Part shown: in pieces, positions 24,610 to 33,352 of the stretch
Numbering within the stretch: position 1 is the first letter of the stretch
How the letters are laid out: each line of letters begins with the position of its first letter
Origin: Streptomyces lydicus
Lineage (GTDB): Bacteria > Actinomycetota > Actinomycetes > Streptomycetales > Streptomycetaceae
Reading direction: 5' to 3'
DNA length: 64,000 bases
NCBI RefSeq assembly: GCF_004125265.1
Contig: NZ_RDTE01000003.1
Location: 124,001-188,000, forward strand
The notes under the pieces: model-generated
Database searches by the model: none
Seen by the model: only the letters and a program-made list of their open reading frames with translations
Told to the model about the DNA's origin: nothing
Made by a program: the position numbers and the translations under genes

Positions 24610-25623
24610 CTAAGCGACCGTGAGCACGATCTTGCCCTGGATGTGCCCTTGGGCGGCGCGCCCGTGCGCTGCGTGGGCGTCCGCGAGCGCGAACGTGCTG
24701 TCCATCGCGACGCGGACCGTGCCCGCGTCGAGCAGGCGCCCCAGTTCGGCGAGCTGAGCGCCGTTCGCGCGGACCTGTGTGCCGGTGACGGTCACACCCA
24801 GTTTTGCGTTCTCCTCGTCATCGAACTCCCCGAAGTACACCGGGTAAAGGGCACCGCCGCGCTTGAGGGTGGGCAGGAAGCGCCGGCTGGCGGGGCCTCC
24901 GACGGCGTCCAGGACGAGGTCGATGTCGCGGACGATGTCCTCGGGGCGCTCCTTGGTGTAGTCGATGAACTCGTCGGCGCCGAGCTCGCGCAGGAATGTC
25001 TCGTGGGCGCCGGAGGCCACGGCGATGACGCGGGCCCCCTTCCACTTGGCCAGTTGCAGGGCAAGGTGACCCACGCCGCCGCCGGCGCCGTTGATGAGCA
25101 CGGTGGTGTCGCTGTTCAGCGCCGTGGGGCGGTGCCTGGCCTCCTGGAAAGGGGAGGGATGGTCATGTCCGACCTCGATCAGGTATTGCCATGCCGTCAG
25201 CCCCGACATGGGCAGTCCGGCGGCGTGCGCGTGGTCGACAGTGGCCGGCTTGAGGGCGAGGTCGGCTGCGGGTGCGGTGACGTACTCGGCGTAAGCACCG
25301 CTCTGCATCAGAACGGGGAAGCGCAGCAGGCCCATCACCTCATCCCCGGCCGTGAAGCCATGGACATCGGCGGCGACGGCTTCCACGACACCCGAGATGT
25401 CGGTCCCCGGAATCAGGGGCAGGTCGAACGGGGGCCTGAACTCGGCAGGAATTCCGGGCATACCCTCGCGCACGTACCAGTCAGGCGGGTTGAGACCGAC
25501 CGCATGCACGCGGACGAGCACCTCACCCGGCGCCGGCTCGGGAACCGCCACCTCCTCGTAACGCAGCACCTCGGGGCCGCCGAATGCGTGCAGCCGGATC
25601 GCCTTCATCGTGTGGGTCGGCAT
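24610..25623 (-). CDS. NADP-dependent zinc-free quinone-type oxidoreductase (MDR)
   Basis: A 337-residue medium-chain dehydrogenase/reductase. The N-terminal GroES-like domain (MKAIRLHAFGGPEVLRYEEV, shortened here by one strand) leads to LIPGTDISGVVEAV and the Rossmann loop INGAGGGVGHLALQLAKW, typical of quinone oxidoreductases acting with NADPH. No structural-zinc cysteines are seen. The ATG at 25623 has AAGGGGAAAACG upstream. It is divergent from a TetR gene, and a perfect 13-bp inverted repeat lies between them, so repression by that TetR is likely. Confidence 0.87.
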   Translation of the reverse strand: MPTHTMKAIRLHAFGGPEVLRYEEVAVPEPAPGEVLVRVHAVGLNPPDWYVREGMPGIPAEFRPPFDLPLIPGTDISGVVEAVAADVHGFTAGDEVMGLLRFPVLMQSGAYAEYVTAPAADLALKPATVDHAHAAGLPMSGLTAWQYLIEVGHDHPSPFQEARHRPTALNSDTTVLINGAGGGVGHLALQLAKWKGARVIAVASGAHETFLRELGADEFIDYTKERPEDIVRDIDLVLDAVGGPASRRFLPTLKRGGALYPVYFGEFDDEENAKLGVTVTGTQVRANGAQLAELGRLLDAGTVRVAMDSTFALADAHAAHGRAAQGHIQGKIVLTVA

Positions 25624-25682
25624 CGTTTTCCCCTTACCCGCAGCGCGGGATACGCTTATTCGGATCAGCGATCCACATAAGT

Positions 25683-25716
25683 GGTCCAGTGATCCGAATA
25701 TATGGATCACTGGACC
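25683..25716. promoter_or_regulatory. TetR operator: 13-bp inverted repeat, 8-bp spacer
   Basis: GGTCCAGTGATCC (25683-25695) and its exact reverse complement (25704-25716) flank an AT-only-but-one spacer. A partial copy of the half-site, with GATCAGCGATCC, lies at about 25661-25673. The site sits just upstream of the TetR start and within the promoter region of the divergent oxidoreductase, fitting a repressor that controls both genes. Confidence 0.75.
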
Positions 25717-25737
25717 GTTTAGTCAAGTGAGGGACCG

Positions 25738-26340
25738 ATGCGGGCCGACGCCAAGAGGAACCGCGACCACCTGCTCGCCGTAGCGGGGACCACCATCACC
25801 GAGCAAGGCATTGACGTGTCGATGCGCGACATTGCACGCAGGGCCGATGTCGGGCTCGCGACGCTACTGCGGCACTTCCCGACGCGCGAGGCACTACTGG
25901 AGGCTCTGCTCCGTACGAGCTTCGACGAGCTGACAGCCAAAGCGACTGAGCTCGAGGCATCGGATGCAGCCGAAGGCGCTCTCGTCTCATGGGTCCGCGA
26001 CTGCGTTGCGTGGACAACCGAGTACCGGGGGGTGACCGTGCTGATGGCTGCCGCCATCGAGGACCCCGAATCCGCGCTACACGCTTCGTGCGCCACGCTG
26101 CGCGCAGCTGGTGCCCGGCTCCTCACCCGGGCTCAGGCCGCGGGTGTCGCGCGGAGCGATATCGATGGCGACGACTTGTTCGCTCTGATCGCCATGCTCG
26201 CCTGGACCGGCGATCAACCCGCGCTTGCGCCCCGTGCCCATCACCTCTTCGACATCGTGGCAAACGCCCTTCTGACGAGCGCAGGCGGCAGCCAGGCCAG
26301 GGTGTGCACGACGAACGGTGAAGATGCCGATCATCGGTAG
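25738..26340 (+). CDS. TetR-family transcriptional regulator
   Basis: A 200-residue regulator. The helix-turn-helix lies at about residues 28-47 (SMRDIARRADVGLATLLRHF), followed by the usual LLEALLRTSFDEL, and a helical ligand domain that ends LFDIVANALL. The ligand is not predictable from sequence. GAGGGACCG precedes the ATG. It most likely represses itself and the divergent oxidoreductase through the palindrome just upstream. Confidence 0.9.
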   Translation: MRADAKRNRDHLLAVAGTTITEQGIDVSMRDIARRADVGLATLLRHFPTREALLEALLRTSFDELTAKATELEASDAAEGALVSWVRDCVAWTTEYRGVTVLMAAAIEDPESALHASCATLRAAGARLLTRAQAAGVARSDIDGDDLFALIAMLAWTGDQPALAPRAHHLFDIVANALLTSAGGSQARVCTTNGEDADHR

Positions 26341-26523
26341 ACCGGCCCCCGGGGCGCCACGGCCGCACGTCCGCCGATCCGCGAGGCGGCCTCCCTGTCC
26401 CGCGCAGTGCTTGCCATGACCCATCGTCCTTCCATACGTGCGAGAAATGGTCCTGTCTTCTTTCATGGAGCAACACAGGGGCCGGGGGCGGACTCGACCG
26501 GAGCGCGCCCGGATGGCTCGGGG

Positions 26524-27318
26524 TTACGCGGTGGCGCGGGCGCCCGGGTCCATCCGGGCGAGCCCGGCGCGCAGCGCGGCGTTGAACCGGTCGGGGAGCT
26601 CCTGGTGCGGCATATGGCCGACGCCGGCGATCACGCTGACCGCGGCGCCGGGCGTGAGGGCGGCACAGGTCCGTGCCACCTCCACGGGAATCGCGGTGTC
26701 CAGCTCACCGTGGAGGTAGTGGATCGGCACCTGCAGCCCGGGCAGCATCGGGCGCGGGTCGTAGCCGTCGGCGGCGACCTGGTGCTCGTCGATGTAGACG
26801 CCGGAATCCAGGATCTCGCGGACCGTCCAGTCGATGAGCGCGGGCGCGGTGCCCGGTGCGTACCACCCCGGCACCCAGCCGGAGACCGTACCGGCCCGGT
26901 CGCGGCGCAGAGCGGCCACGAGCTCCGCCTGAGCGTGAGTCCTCGTCGACGGCCAGTATCCCGGCGCGCCGACGGGAACCACACCGGCGATCAACTCAGG
27001 CCGCAGCAAACCCAGTTCAGTGGCGAAGGTCCCGCCGATCGACGAGCCGATGACCACGGGCCGGTCCAGCCGCAGCGCGCCGATCAGTGCCACCAGGTCG
27101 CTGACCACCCCGGCGGTGGTGTTGCCCCGGATGGGGCGGGCCGACCGCCCGCAGCCCCGCCAGTCGACGGTGATGACACGGTGGTCCCGGGTGAAATCGG
27201 GCAGCTGGGCGCCCCAGGTCCGCCCGCTGGTACCCCATCCGTGCAGGAACAACAGCGCCGGGCCGGTCCCCTCGTCCTCGTAGTGGAGCGTGGTGTCGTT
27301 GACGTCCAGGTTGGGCAT
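26524..27318 (-). CDS. Alpha/beta hydrolase
   Basis: A 264-residue hydrolase beginning MPNLDVNDTTLHYEDEG. Landmarks are the oxyanion segment LLFLHGWGTSGRTW, the nucleophile elbow GSSIGG, the acid in HGELDTAIP and the catalytic His in GVGHMPHQE, so the triad is complete. It resembles chloroperoxidase/lactonase-type hydrolases; the substrate is unknown. AGAGGAGAACC precedes the ATG at 27318. It is divergent from a LysR gene 160 bp away, which may control it. Confidence 0.87.
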   Translation of the reverse strand: MPNLDVNDTTLHYEDEGTGPALLFLHGWGTSGRTWGAQLPDFTRDHRVITVDWRGCGRSARPIRGNTTAGVVSDLVALIGALRLDRPVVIGSSIGGTFATELGLLRPELIAGVVPVGAPGYWPSTRTHAQAELVAALRRDRAGTVSGWVPGWYAPGTAPALIDWTVREILDSGVYIDEHQVAADGYDPRPMLPGLQVPIHYLHGELDTAIPVEVARTCAALTPGAAVSVIAGVGHMPHQELPDRFNAALRAGLARMDPGARATA

Positions 27319-27478
27319 GGTTCTCCTCTGCTGCTTCGTGGGCCCTTGCGGGCCGCGCGATTCGTGATGGCCCCAGCCAACCGCGACCGCCTCCGCCAAC
27401 CAACGAGCGATTCGCGCCTACACTCATCGCGAACGGTGATCAATACTGGTGACGGTGGTCAGGGGGACCCAGGGGGCC

Positions 27479-28375
27479 ATGGAGCTGCGTCAGCTGCGCT
27501 ACTTCCTCACCGTGGCGGAGGAACTGCACTTCGGCCGCGCCGCCGACCGGTTGCACATCGTGCAGTCCGCGGTCAGCCAGCAGCTCCGCCGACTCGAACG
27601 CGAACTGGGTACCGAACTGTTCGCCCGCTCCACCCGGGCCGTCCGGATCACCGAGGCCGGCAACCGGCTCCTCCCGTACGCCAGGGAGATGCTCGCCCTC
27701 CAGGCACACGCCCGGGAGGCCATCGAAGAACTGAGTGCCGAACACGCCGCGACGGTGCGCCTCGGCACCAGCTCCGGGCTGGGTGTCCGGCTGGACGCCG
27801 TACTCACCGCGTTCGCCCAGCACGCCGGGCACCCCCAGTTGGAACTCGTCACCGGCAGCACCGGGCAACGCCTGGCGCAGGTGCAGGCCGGTGACCTGGA
27901 CGCCGCACTGCTGCGCGGCGAACGAAGCGAACCCGGGCTGGAGTTCCTGCCCCTGTGGCAGGACGCACTGATGGCGGCGCTACCCGCCGGCCACGCGCTG
28001 GCCTCGCCGGAGACCGTCGAGCTGGCCCAGCTCGCGGAACTGCCGCTGCGGCTCTCCCCGCGCTCCCGCAACCCCGCGCTCCACGACCTGGTGATGCGTT
28101 CCTGCCGGGCAGCCGGCTACGCGCCCGTCCTGGGCCCCGAGTTCACCAACGACCAGGACACCCTCGCCGCCATCGGCCACGGCAAACCGTCCTGGACGGT
28201 CTTCTACGCCCCGCACGCCGACCAGCTCTCTGTTCCCGGCGTGGCGTTCCGCCCCCTGAGCGGGCCGGCACTCGTCATGCGGACATACCTTGCGGTGCAG
28301 AACGGTCCGCCCCGTGCCGCACTGCGTACCCTGATCGAAGCCTGCTACGAGGCGGTCGAAAGCGCCCGAGCGTAG
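27479..28375 (+). CDS. LysR-family transcriptional regulator
   Basis: A 298-residue LysR-type regulator with an N-terminal winged helix (MELRQLRYFLTVAEELHFG, then AADRLHIVQSAVSQQLRRLE) and a periplasmic-binding-like effector domain. The ATG at 27479 starts the family-typical MELRQLRYF. The spacer to the divergent hydrolase holds ATCGC...GTGAT near 27424-27440, a possible LysR half-site pair, though the symmetry is weak. Likely target: the divergent hydrolase gene and itself. Confidence 0.9.
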   Translation: MELRQLRYFLTVAEELHFGRAADRLHIVQSAVSQQLRRLERELGTELFARSTRAVRITEAGNRLLPYAREMLALQAHAREAIEELSAEHAATVRLGTSSGLGVRLDAVLTAFAQHAGHPQLELVTGSTGQRLAQVQAGDLDAALLRGERSEPGLEFLPLWQDALMAALPAGHALASPETVELAQLAELPLRLSPRSRNPALHDLVMRSCRAAGYAPVLGPEFTNDQDTLAAIGHGKPSWTVFYAPHADQLSVPGVAFRPLSGPALVMRTYLAVQNGPPRAALRTLIEACYEAVESARA

Positions 28376-28747
28376 CGCCTCGCTCGCCACTTGCGCCCTG
28401 CGGGACTGCGTCGGATTGGTCGTGCACCGTACGACAGCCCCCCGCCCTGACCGGACGTGGATCTCCCGGACCGGGCGGCCCTGGCCTAATGGCGCCCTGT
28501 TACGGGGCCGAGGCCCACCCGCGCGCTCCACTCCCGCCCTGGACGAAAGGAGACCAGCTCGGGCCTCGGCGGTCCGGCCGGCGGCTGGGCCCGACGCTGT
28601 TCCTGACTGGTCGACAGATGCAGGGTTGCCGTGCCGGGCAACGGTCTGGTCCCGTTTCAGGAGCGGCGCTGGGACGCCGTTCGTGGGGCCGTGCCGCTGG
28701 TGGGCCGGCCCCACGGCCTGGACGGGCTGTGGCGGCGGGGGCGTCGC
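28376..28747. terminator. Convergent spacer with a 10-bp-stem hairpin
   Basis: No gene is supported in these 372 bp between the convergent LysR and ene-reductase genes. A hairpin at 28682-28715 (arms CGTGGGGCCG and CGGCCCCACG, loop 14) lies 33 bp beyond the ene-reductase stop and is a plausible terminator for that gene and perhaps for both strands. A second, looser pair, CCGAGGCCC and GGGCCTCGG, is spaced about 50 bp apart near 28507-28570. Confidence 0.5.
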
Positions 28748-29818
28748 TCAGACGGTGAGGGTGGGGTAGTCGGTGTAGCCGCGGTGGTCGCCGCCGTAGA
28801 AGGTGGCCGGGTCAGGGGTGTTGAACGGGCCGCCGGAGGCGAGGCGACGGGGCAGGTCGGGGTTGGCCAGGAACAGGGCGCCGTAGGCGAGCATGTCCGC
28901 GCTGCCGTCCTCGATCAGCCTCAGCGCGTCGGGTCCGGTGGGGTCGGGGTGGGTGAAGGGGTTGAGGACGAACGTGCCGGGCCACGCCTTGCGCAGCTGT
29001 GCGGTCAGGTCGCGATCCGGCCCCTCCATCAGGTGCAGGTAGGCCAGGTCCAGGCCGGCGAGCCGCTCCAGCAGCGCCCCGTAGACCTCACCCAGGTTGT
29101 CCTCGGACATGTCGTTGAACGGGTTTCCGGGGGAGATCCGCAGGCCCACGCGATCGCTGCCGACTGCCTCGGTCACGGCCGTGACGACCTCGACGGCGAA
29201 GCGCATCCGGCCCTCGGTGTCGCCGCCCCAGGCGTCGGTGCGCCGGTTGGAGTTGGGGGCGAGGAACTGGTGGATGAGGTAGCCGTTGGCGCCGTGCAGC
29301 TCGACGCCGTCAAACCCGGCCTCGATGGCGTTGCGGGCCGATTCGGCGAAATCGGCGATCGTCTGCCGGATCTCCGCCTCGGTCAGCTCCTTCGGCGCCG
29401 CGAGGTCCTTGCGCCCGTCGTGGGTGTAGATCTGCCCGTTGGCGGCCACCGCCGACGGACCCACCGGCTCCAGCCCGTCGGGCAGCAGGTTCGGGTGGCT
29501 GACCCGGCCGGCGTGCATCAGCTGGGCGAAGATCACGCCGCCCTCGCGGTGCACGGCGTCGGTCACCGTCCGCCACGCCCGCACCTGGCCGGGGGTGTGC
29601 AGGCCGGGGGTGTCGGGGTAGCCCTGGCCGACCGGCGAGGGCTGGATGCTCTCACTGACGATCAGCCCGGCACTGGCGCGCTGCGCGTAGTACGTCACCA
29701 TCAGCTCAGTCGGCTCGGCACCCGGCCCGTAGGCGCGACTGCGGGCCATCGGCGCCATCACGACGCGGTTCGCCAGGTGCTTGCCGCCCAGAACGATCGG
29801 ATCGAAAGCAGTGGTCAT
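28748..29818 (-). CDS. Old yellow enzyme family ene-reductase
   Basis: A 356-residue FMN-dependent alkene reductase. It begins MTTAFDPIVLGGKHLANRV and has APMARSRA, the active-site HGANGYLIHQFL (His and Asn that bind the enone oxygen), NRRTDAWGG, RISPGNPFNDM and the phosphate-binding end LAYGALFLANPDLP. It would reduce activated C=C bonds with NADPH. The ATG at 29818 is chosen from this family start; the open frame runs on through a spacer of poor codon use. It heads away from the hydrolase/HxlR/MDR genes on the same strand and may be the last member of a stress operon. Confidence 0.92.
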   Translation of the reverse strand: MTTAFDPIVLGGKHLANRVVMAPMARSRAYGPGAEPTELMVTYYAQRASAGLIVSESIQPSPVGQGYPDTPGLHTPGQVRAWRTVTDAVHREGGVIFAQLMHAGRVSHPNLLPDGLEPVGPSAVAANGQIYTHDGRKDLAAPKELTEAEIRQTIADFAESARNAIEAGFDGVELHGANGYLIHQFLAPNSNRRTDAWGGDTEGRMRFAVEVVTAVTEAVGSDRVGLRISPGNPFNDMSEDNLGEVYGALLERLAGLDLAYLHLMEGPDRDLTAQLRKAWPGTFVLNPFTHPDPTGPDALRLIEDGSADMLAYGALFLANPDLPRRLASGGPFNTPDPATFYGGDHRGYTDYPTLTV

Positions 29819-30107
29819 GGGTTGTTTCTCTTTCTCTGAGGGGGTTGGCGCTCCGCCGCGCACGTGGAGCGCGCTGTCTGTCGGAGTGCGCGTTCTGTCT
29901 GAGTGCGCGCAGGGGGGAGCTGCCACGGGATGCTGATGCTGCTGGGCAGTGCGCCGCGGGTCTCGCTGAAGCGGGCAGGCCGCTGCGGACGGCAACCAGC
30001 GCCGGGAGCGGGGGGATGCTGTCCGCGGGGCCGTGTCGCCGCGGCCGCGGCCGGGGCCGGGGGCGGGGGCGGGGCCGGGACCGTGACCGGCCCCACGAGT
30101 GTGTTGC
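29819..30107. other. Low-complexity spacer
   Basis: No gene is visible. The right part (about 30030-30082) is a run of GCCGCGG, GGGGCC and GGGGCG words. The left part holds two loose copies of CTGTCTG..GAGTGCGCG (about 29874-29917). Both look like slippage products. Confidence 0.4.
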
Positions 30108-30905
30108 TCAGGCGGCGTCGCGGTGCTGGTCCACGAAGTCCGTGATGAGCTTCTGCCATTCCTCGGGCCGTTCGACCATGGGCAGGTGCCCGGTGGGGAT
30201 CTCCACGAGCTGGGCGCCGGGGATGTTCTCGGCGAGCTGGCGGTGCAGTCGGGTGGAGGTGAACCAGTCCTGGGTGGTGGAGATGACCAGGGTGGGCGCC
30301 TGGATGCCCGGCAGGTCGTCGCGGACGTCGAGGCGGCCGGCGAGTTCGGCGTGCTCGGGGGTGCCGTCGGCGATGTTGGCGGCGGAGAATTCGACGACCT
30401 GCTGGAGCTGTTCGTCCGGCATCGCCTCCAGCGCATCCGCGCCCAGGGCCATCATGACCAGGAACTGGGACAGCAGTTCCTGGTCGGTCTCTGCGAGCTT
30501 GCGCCAGATCGGAGTGGCGAGAGCGAGCCGGTTGTCGCGGTAGGGCAGGGTCGCGGTCAGCACGAGGGCGGTGACGCGCTCGGGGTGACGGGCGGCCGCA
30601 CGGATGGCGACCGGGCCGCCGAGGGAGAAGCCGTGCAGGGCGAAGGTGTCCAGGCCCTCGGCGACGGCGGCGGCGACGAGTTGGTCGGCCAGGTCGTCCA
30701 GCGACAGCGGCGCGGTGGCACGGGGAGTGGCGCCGCTGCCGGGGTAGTCGATGCCGACGACCTTGTGCCCGGCAGCCAGGGCTTCCAGGACCGGGCCGTA
30801 GGTGTTGTCGATGCTGCTGCCGGCGCCGTGGGCCAGAGCGAGGCCGGGGCCGGAGCCCAGCACGGTGCGGGCGAACGTGGCTTCGGGCAGGGGGTGTGCG
30901 GACAT
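30108..30905 (-). CDS. Alpha/beta hydrolase
   Basis: A 265-residue hydrolase starting MSAHPLPEATFARTV. It has LALAHGAGSSIDNTYGP as the oxyanion region, the nucleophile elbow GFSLGG, the acid region STTQDWFTS and the His in PTGHLPMVE, so the catalytic triad is present. Substrate unknown. It is followed leftward by the ene-reductase and preceded by an HxlR regulator 35 bp upstream, all on one strand. AAAGGGAACTCCCC precedes the ATG at 30905. Confidence 0.86.
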   Translation of the reverse strand: MSAHPLPEATFARTVLGSGPGLALAHGAGSSIDNTYGPVLEALAAGHKVVGIDYPGSGATPRATAPLSLDDLADQLVAAAVAEGLDTFALHGFSLGGPVAIRAAARHPERVTALVLTATLPYRDNRLALATPIWRKLAETDQELLSQFLVMMALGADALEAMPDEQLQQVVEFSAANIADGTPEHAELAGRLDVRDDLPGIQAPTLVISTTQDWFTSTRLHRQLAENIPGAQLVEIPTGHLPMVERPEEWQKLITDFVDQHRDAA

Positions 30906-30940
30906 GGGGAGTTCCCTTTCTTTGCGGGGGGGGGCTGGGA

Positions 30941-31264
30941 TCAGGTAGTGCGGTGCCGGGCCCAGGAGCGGAGGCGCTCCAGGGCGGGCAGCAGGCTCCG
31001 GCCGTCGGCGGTGAGCGTGTAGGTCGCGGGCCCGGGCGGGAGCCGGTCGTGGGTGACGAGCCCGGCCTCGATGAGTTCGCGCAGCCGGTCGGCGAGCATC
31101 TTGGTGCTGATCGAGCCGATGGCGGTGTGCAGTTCGCCGTAACGGGCGGGGCGGGCGGCCAGGGTGTGGAGGATGATGCCGGTCCACTTCTGGCCGAGGA
31201 CCTCGAACGCGGCGGCAAGATCCGCATCGACCGTCAGCGGCACATGGACGGGGCGGGCTGCCAT
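30941..31264 (-). CDS. HxlR-family transcriptional regulator
   Basis: A 107-residue winged-helix regulator: AAFEVLGQKWTGIILHTL, the recognition stretch SISTKMLADRLREL and the wing PPGPATYTLTADGRSL. It lacks the N-terminal cysteine of many HxlR proteins, so it may not sense by thiol oxidation. It lies between a quinone-type oxidoreductase (14 bp upstream) and an alpha/beta hydrolase, and probably controls this group. Confidence 0.88.
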   Translation of the reverse strand: MAARPVHVPLTVDADLAAAFEVLGQKWTGIILHTLAARPARYGELHTAIGSISTKMLADRLRELIEAGLVTHDRLPPGPATYTLTADGRSLLPALERLRSWARHRTT

Positions 31265-31278
31265 CGGTGTGCGGTCCG

Positions 31279-32181
31279 TCAGGGCAGGAGAACGACCTTG
31301 CCCCTGTTGCGCCGGGCTTCGATGTCGGCGTGGGCGGTGGCGGCCTGGTCGAGCGGGTAAGCGCGCCAGACGGGCACGGTGATCTTGCCACCGGCAGCCA
31401 ACTGCACCAGCTCCGGCAGGGATCGGCCGTCCTCGGCACTGCCGGCGCTGAAGCGGACGCCGTGCTGCGCGGCGGCCATGTCGGCGATCGTGATCACGCG
31501 CGCGCTGTCACCAGCCAGGGCGACGGACTCGGCGAGCACGCCGGCACCGGAGGCGTCGAGGACGACGTCGACTCCCTGCGGAGCCGCAGCCTTCACCCGC
31601 TCCGTCCAGCCGTCGCCGTAGCGGACCGCCGTGGCCCCCAGTGCGGTGACGCGCTCGACGTCGTGCTCGCCGACCGTCCCGATGACGGTGACGCCACGCG
31701 CCGCGGCCAGCTGCACCGCGACGGTTCCGACACTGCCGCCGGCGCCGTGGACGAGCAGGGTCTGCCCCGCCCGCACCTCCAGCTCCCGCAGGACCCGGAA
31801 CGCGGTCTGGCCGACCGTGACCAGGGAGGCAGCGGCCTCCCACGACAGACCCCGGGGCTTGGCCACCGGCTGGTCGAGCAGGGCGTACTCGCCGTAGCTG
31901 CCGCCTGCCGTGGCACCGAGGACCTCGTCCCCCACGGCCGCGTCGGCCCCCTCGCCGACGGCGTCGACGACACCGGCCGCGTCCAGCCCGGGCATCACCG
32001 GGAAGCGGACCGGGAACGCGCCGGCCATCAGGCCCGACCGGATCTTGAGGTCGAGCGGGTTCACGGAGGCGGCCCGCACACGGACGCGGACCTGGCCCGG
32101 GCCCGGCTCGGGCATGTCGACCTCGGCGCGGGTGAGCACGTCCGGGTCGCCGTAGCGGGAGAAGGTGATCGCGGTGGACAT
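31279..32181 (-). CDS. NADP-dependent quinone-type oxidoreductase (MDR)
   Basis: A 300-residue medium-chain reductase beginning MSTAITFSRYGDPDVLT, with the GroES-like VNPLDLKIRSG, the substrate-domain PGLDAAGVVDAV and the nucleotide loop LVHGAGGSVGTVAVQLAAA. No zinc ligands are seen. The ATG at 32181 has GGAG at six bases; 14 further upstream codons are unlikely. It is divergent from a TetR gene with TCACACA-type inverted repeats between them and is probably repressed by it. HxlR and hydrolase genes follow it closely. Confidence 0.87.
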   Translation of the reverse strand: MSTAITFSRYGDPDVLTRAEVDMPEPGPGQVRVRVRAASVNPLDLKIRSGLMAGAFPVRFPVMPGLDAAGVVDAVGEGADAAVGDEVLGATAGGSYGEYALLDQPVAKPRGLSWEAAASLVTVGQTAFRVLRELEVRAGQTLLVHGAGGSVGTVAVQLAAARGVTVIGTVGEHDVERVTALGATAVRYGDGWTERVKAAAPQGVDVVLDASGAGVLAESVALAGDSARVITIADMAAAQHGVRFSAGSAEDGRSLPELVQLAAGGKITVPVWRAYPLDQAATAHADIEARRNRGKVVLLP

Positions 32182-32227
32182 CGAGAACTCCAGGCAAGAG
32201 AGGCACGGCACACGATGAATCATTCAG

Positions 32228-32315
32228 TTCGTGTGATTGCCCCTCCGGTGTATCACACAGATCGTGTGAAACGCGAAGCCAGAGGGCCATTACCTACGTC
32301 ACACAGCGTGTATGA
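32228..32315. promoter_or_regulatory. Repeated TCACACA/TGTGTGA-type operators
   Basis: TCACACAGATCGTGTGA (32253-32269) is an inverted repeat, a related site TCACACAGCGTGTATGA lies at 32299-32315, and a half-site TTCGTGTGA is at 32228-32236. The three lie in the divergent spacer between the oxidoreductase and the TetR gene, close to both starts. They fit a TetR-dimer operator with a second weaker copy. Confidence 0.65.
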
Positions 32316-32327
32316 TTTCTGGGTACG

Positions 32328-32948
32328 ATGGGCTCCATGCCGTCCATGCCGTCCATGCCGCCCAAGCCGCCCGTCCACCGCCGCCCGCCGGACCCGAGCA
32401 ATCCGCGCGTCCAGCGCACCCGCGCCCGCATCCTGGCCGTCGCCCGCGAGCTGCTGCCCGAGGTCGGGCTGACCGGCTTGACCACCGCGTTCCTGGCCGA
32501 TCGGGCCGGCGTCACGCGCCAGACGCTGTACCGGCACTGGCCCAACCGCGCGGCCCTGCTCTCCGACCTCACCCTGCAGGGCCCCGACGTCGGCTACCCC
32601 GAACCCGGCACGGATGTGCGCGCCGTCGCCACGGCATGGCTGGTCAGCCTCCGCGCCGGCATCGCCGTCCCCGCCACCCGTACCGCCGCACTGGCCATCG
32701 CCGCCGAAGCCGACCACGACCCGGACAGCGCCCAGGGCATGGCACGGATCGTGGAGGACCGCCGCGCAGCGCTGAACAAGCTCCTGGAGCCGTCCGGCCT
32801 GCAGATCACCGCGGATCAGTACACCCTGCTCTATGGCCCCCTCCTCGCCCGCCTCTTCTTCGACCGGGCCGAAGCCACCGACGCATTCATCGACACCCTC
32901 GTCACCCAGTGGCTCACCAGCGTCGACCACACACCCGGGCAGCCTTAA
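32328..32948 (+). CDS. TetR-family transcriptional regulator
   Basis: A 206-residue regulator. A short Met/Pro/Ser repeat leader (MGSMPSMPSMPPKPP, from CCATGCCGT copies in the DNA) precedes a helix-turn-helix with TTAFLADRAGVTRQTLYRHW, and a helical ligand domain follows. The exact start within the repeated ATG codons is uncertain. It probably represses the divergent oxidoreductase and itself via the TCACACA sites. The left side of the pseudogene region begins right after it. Confidence 0.87.
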   Translation: MGSMPSMPSMPPKPPVHRRPPDPSNPRVQRTRARILAVARELLPEVGLTGLTTAFLADRAGVTRQTLYRHWPNRAALLSDLTLQGPDVGYPEPGTDVRAVATAWLVSLRAGIAVPATRTAALAIAAEADHDPDSAQGMARIVEDRRAALNKLLEPSGLQITADQYTLLYGPLLARLFFDRAEATDAFIDTLVTQWLTSVDHTPGQP

Positions 32949-33050
32949 GAGGACGGTTCATGACTCTCTGAGTGGATCTGTGGCCGCCTGACGGTGTGAG
33001 CGTGGGCGGAGTCCACTGGTCCGCCGCCTGCGGTCTGTTGAGGTGGTGGG

Positions 33051-33205
33051 GTGAGTGAACGCAAGCCGTATCCGGGTGACTCATCGGACGAGCAGCGGTC
33101 GTTGAGCGAGCCGGTGATCACCGCATGGAAGGACCGGCACCGTTCGGCCGGTGGCCATCAGGGCGCCTGCGAGATGCGAGATGCGAGAGATCGTAAACGC
33201 GAACC
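33051..33205 (+). pseudogene. IS5-type transposase, N-terminal fragment (frameshifted)
   Basis: The reading SERKPYPGDSSDEQRSL, then SEPVITAWKDRHRS, is the typical start of a common actinobacterial IS5-like DDE transposase. About 45 codons in, CGAGATG is duplicated (33173-33186 region) and the frame shifts: the family's MREIVNAxL continues in another frame and then stops. The catalytic domain is absent. I see no terminal inverted repeats, so this is an old, decayed insertion. Confidence 0.65.
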
Positions 33206-33211
33206 TCACCG

Positions 33212-33352
33212 CTGCGGGCCAAGAACGTCCGCGAAGCCCTCGAACACAACCTGCTGCCGACGAACATCGAAGGCACCCGAGCCAAGTTGAAACGCCTGGT
33301 CAGACTCGGCGTCCTCACCGAGGTCGACACTGGCAGCTTCGTCAGGAAGCAG
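33212..33352 (+). pseudogene. Helix-turn-helix-like gene fragment
   Basis: In one frame the sequence reads LRAKNVREALEHNLLP, then EGTRAKLKRLVRLGVLTE and VDTGSFV, a compact winged-helix-like end. Similar C-terminal segments occur in small actinobacterial proteins linked to insertion sequences. There is no start codon or upstream part, so it is a fragment, joined directly to the transposase remnant. Confidence 0.4.
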
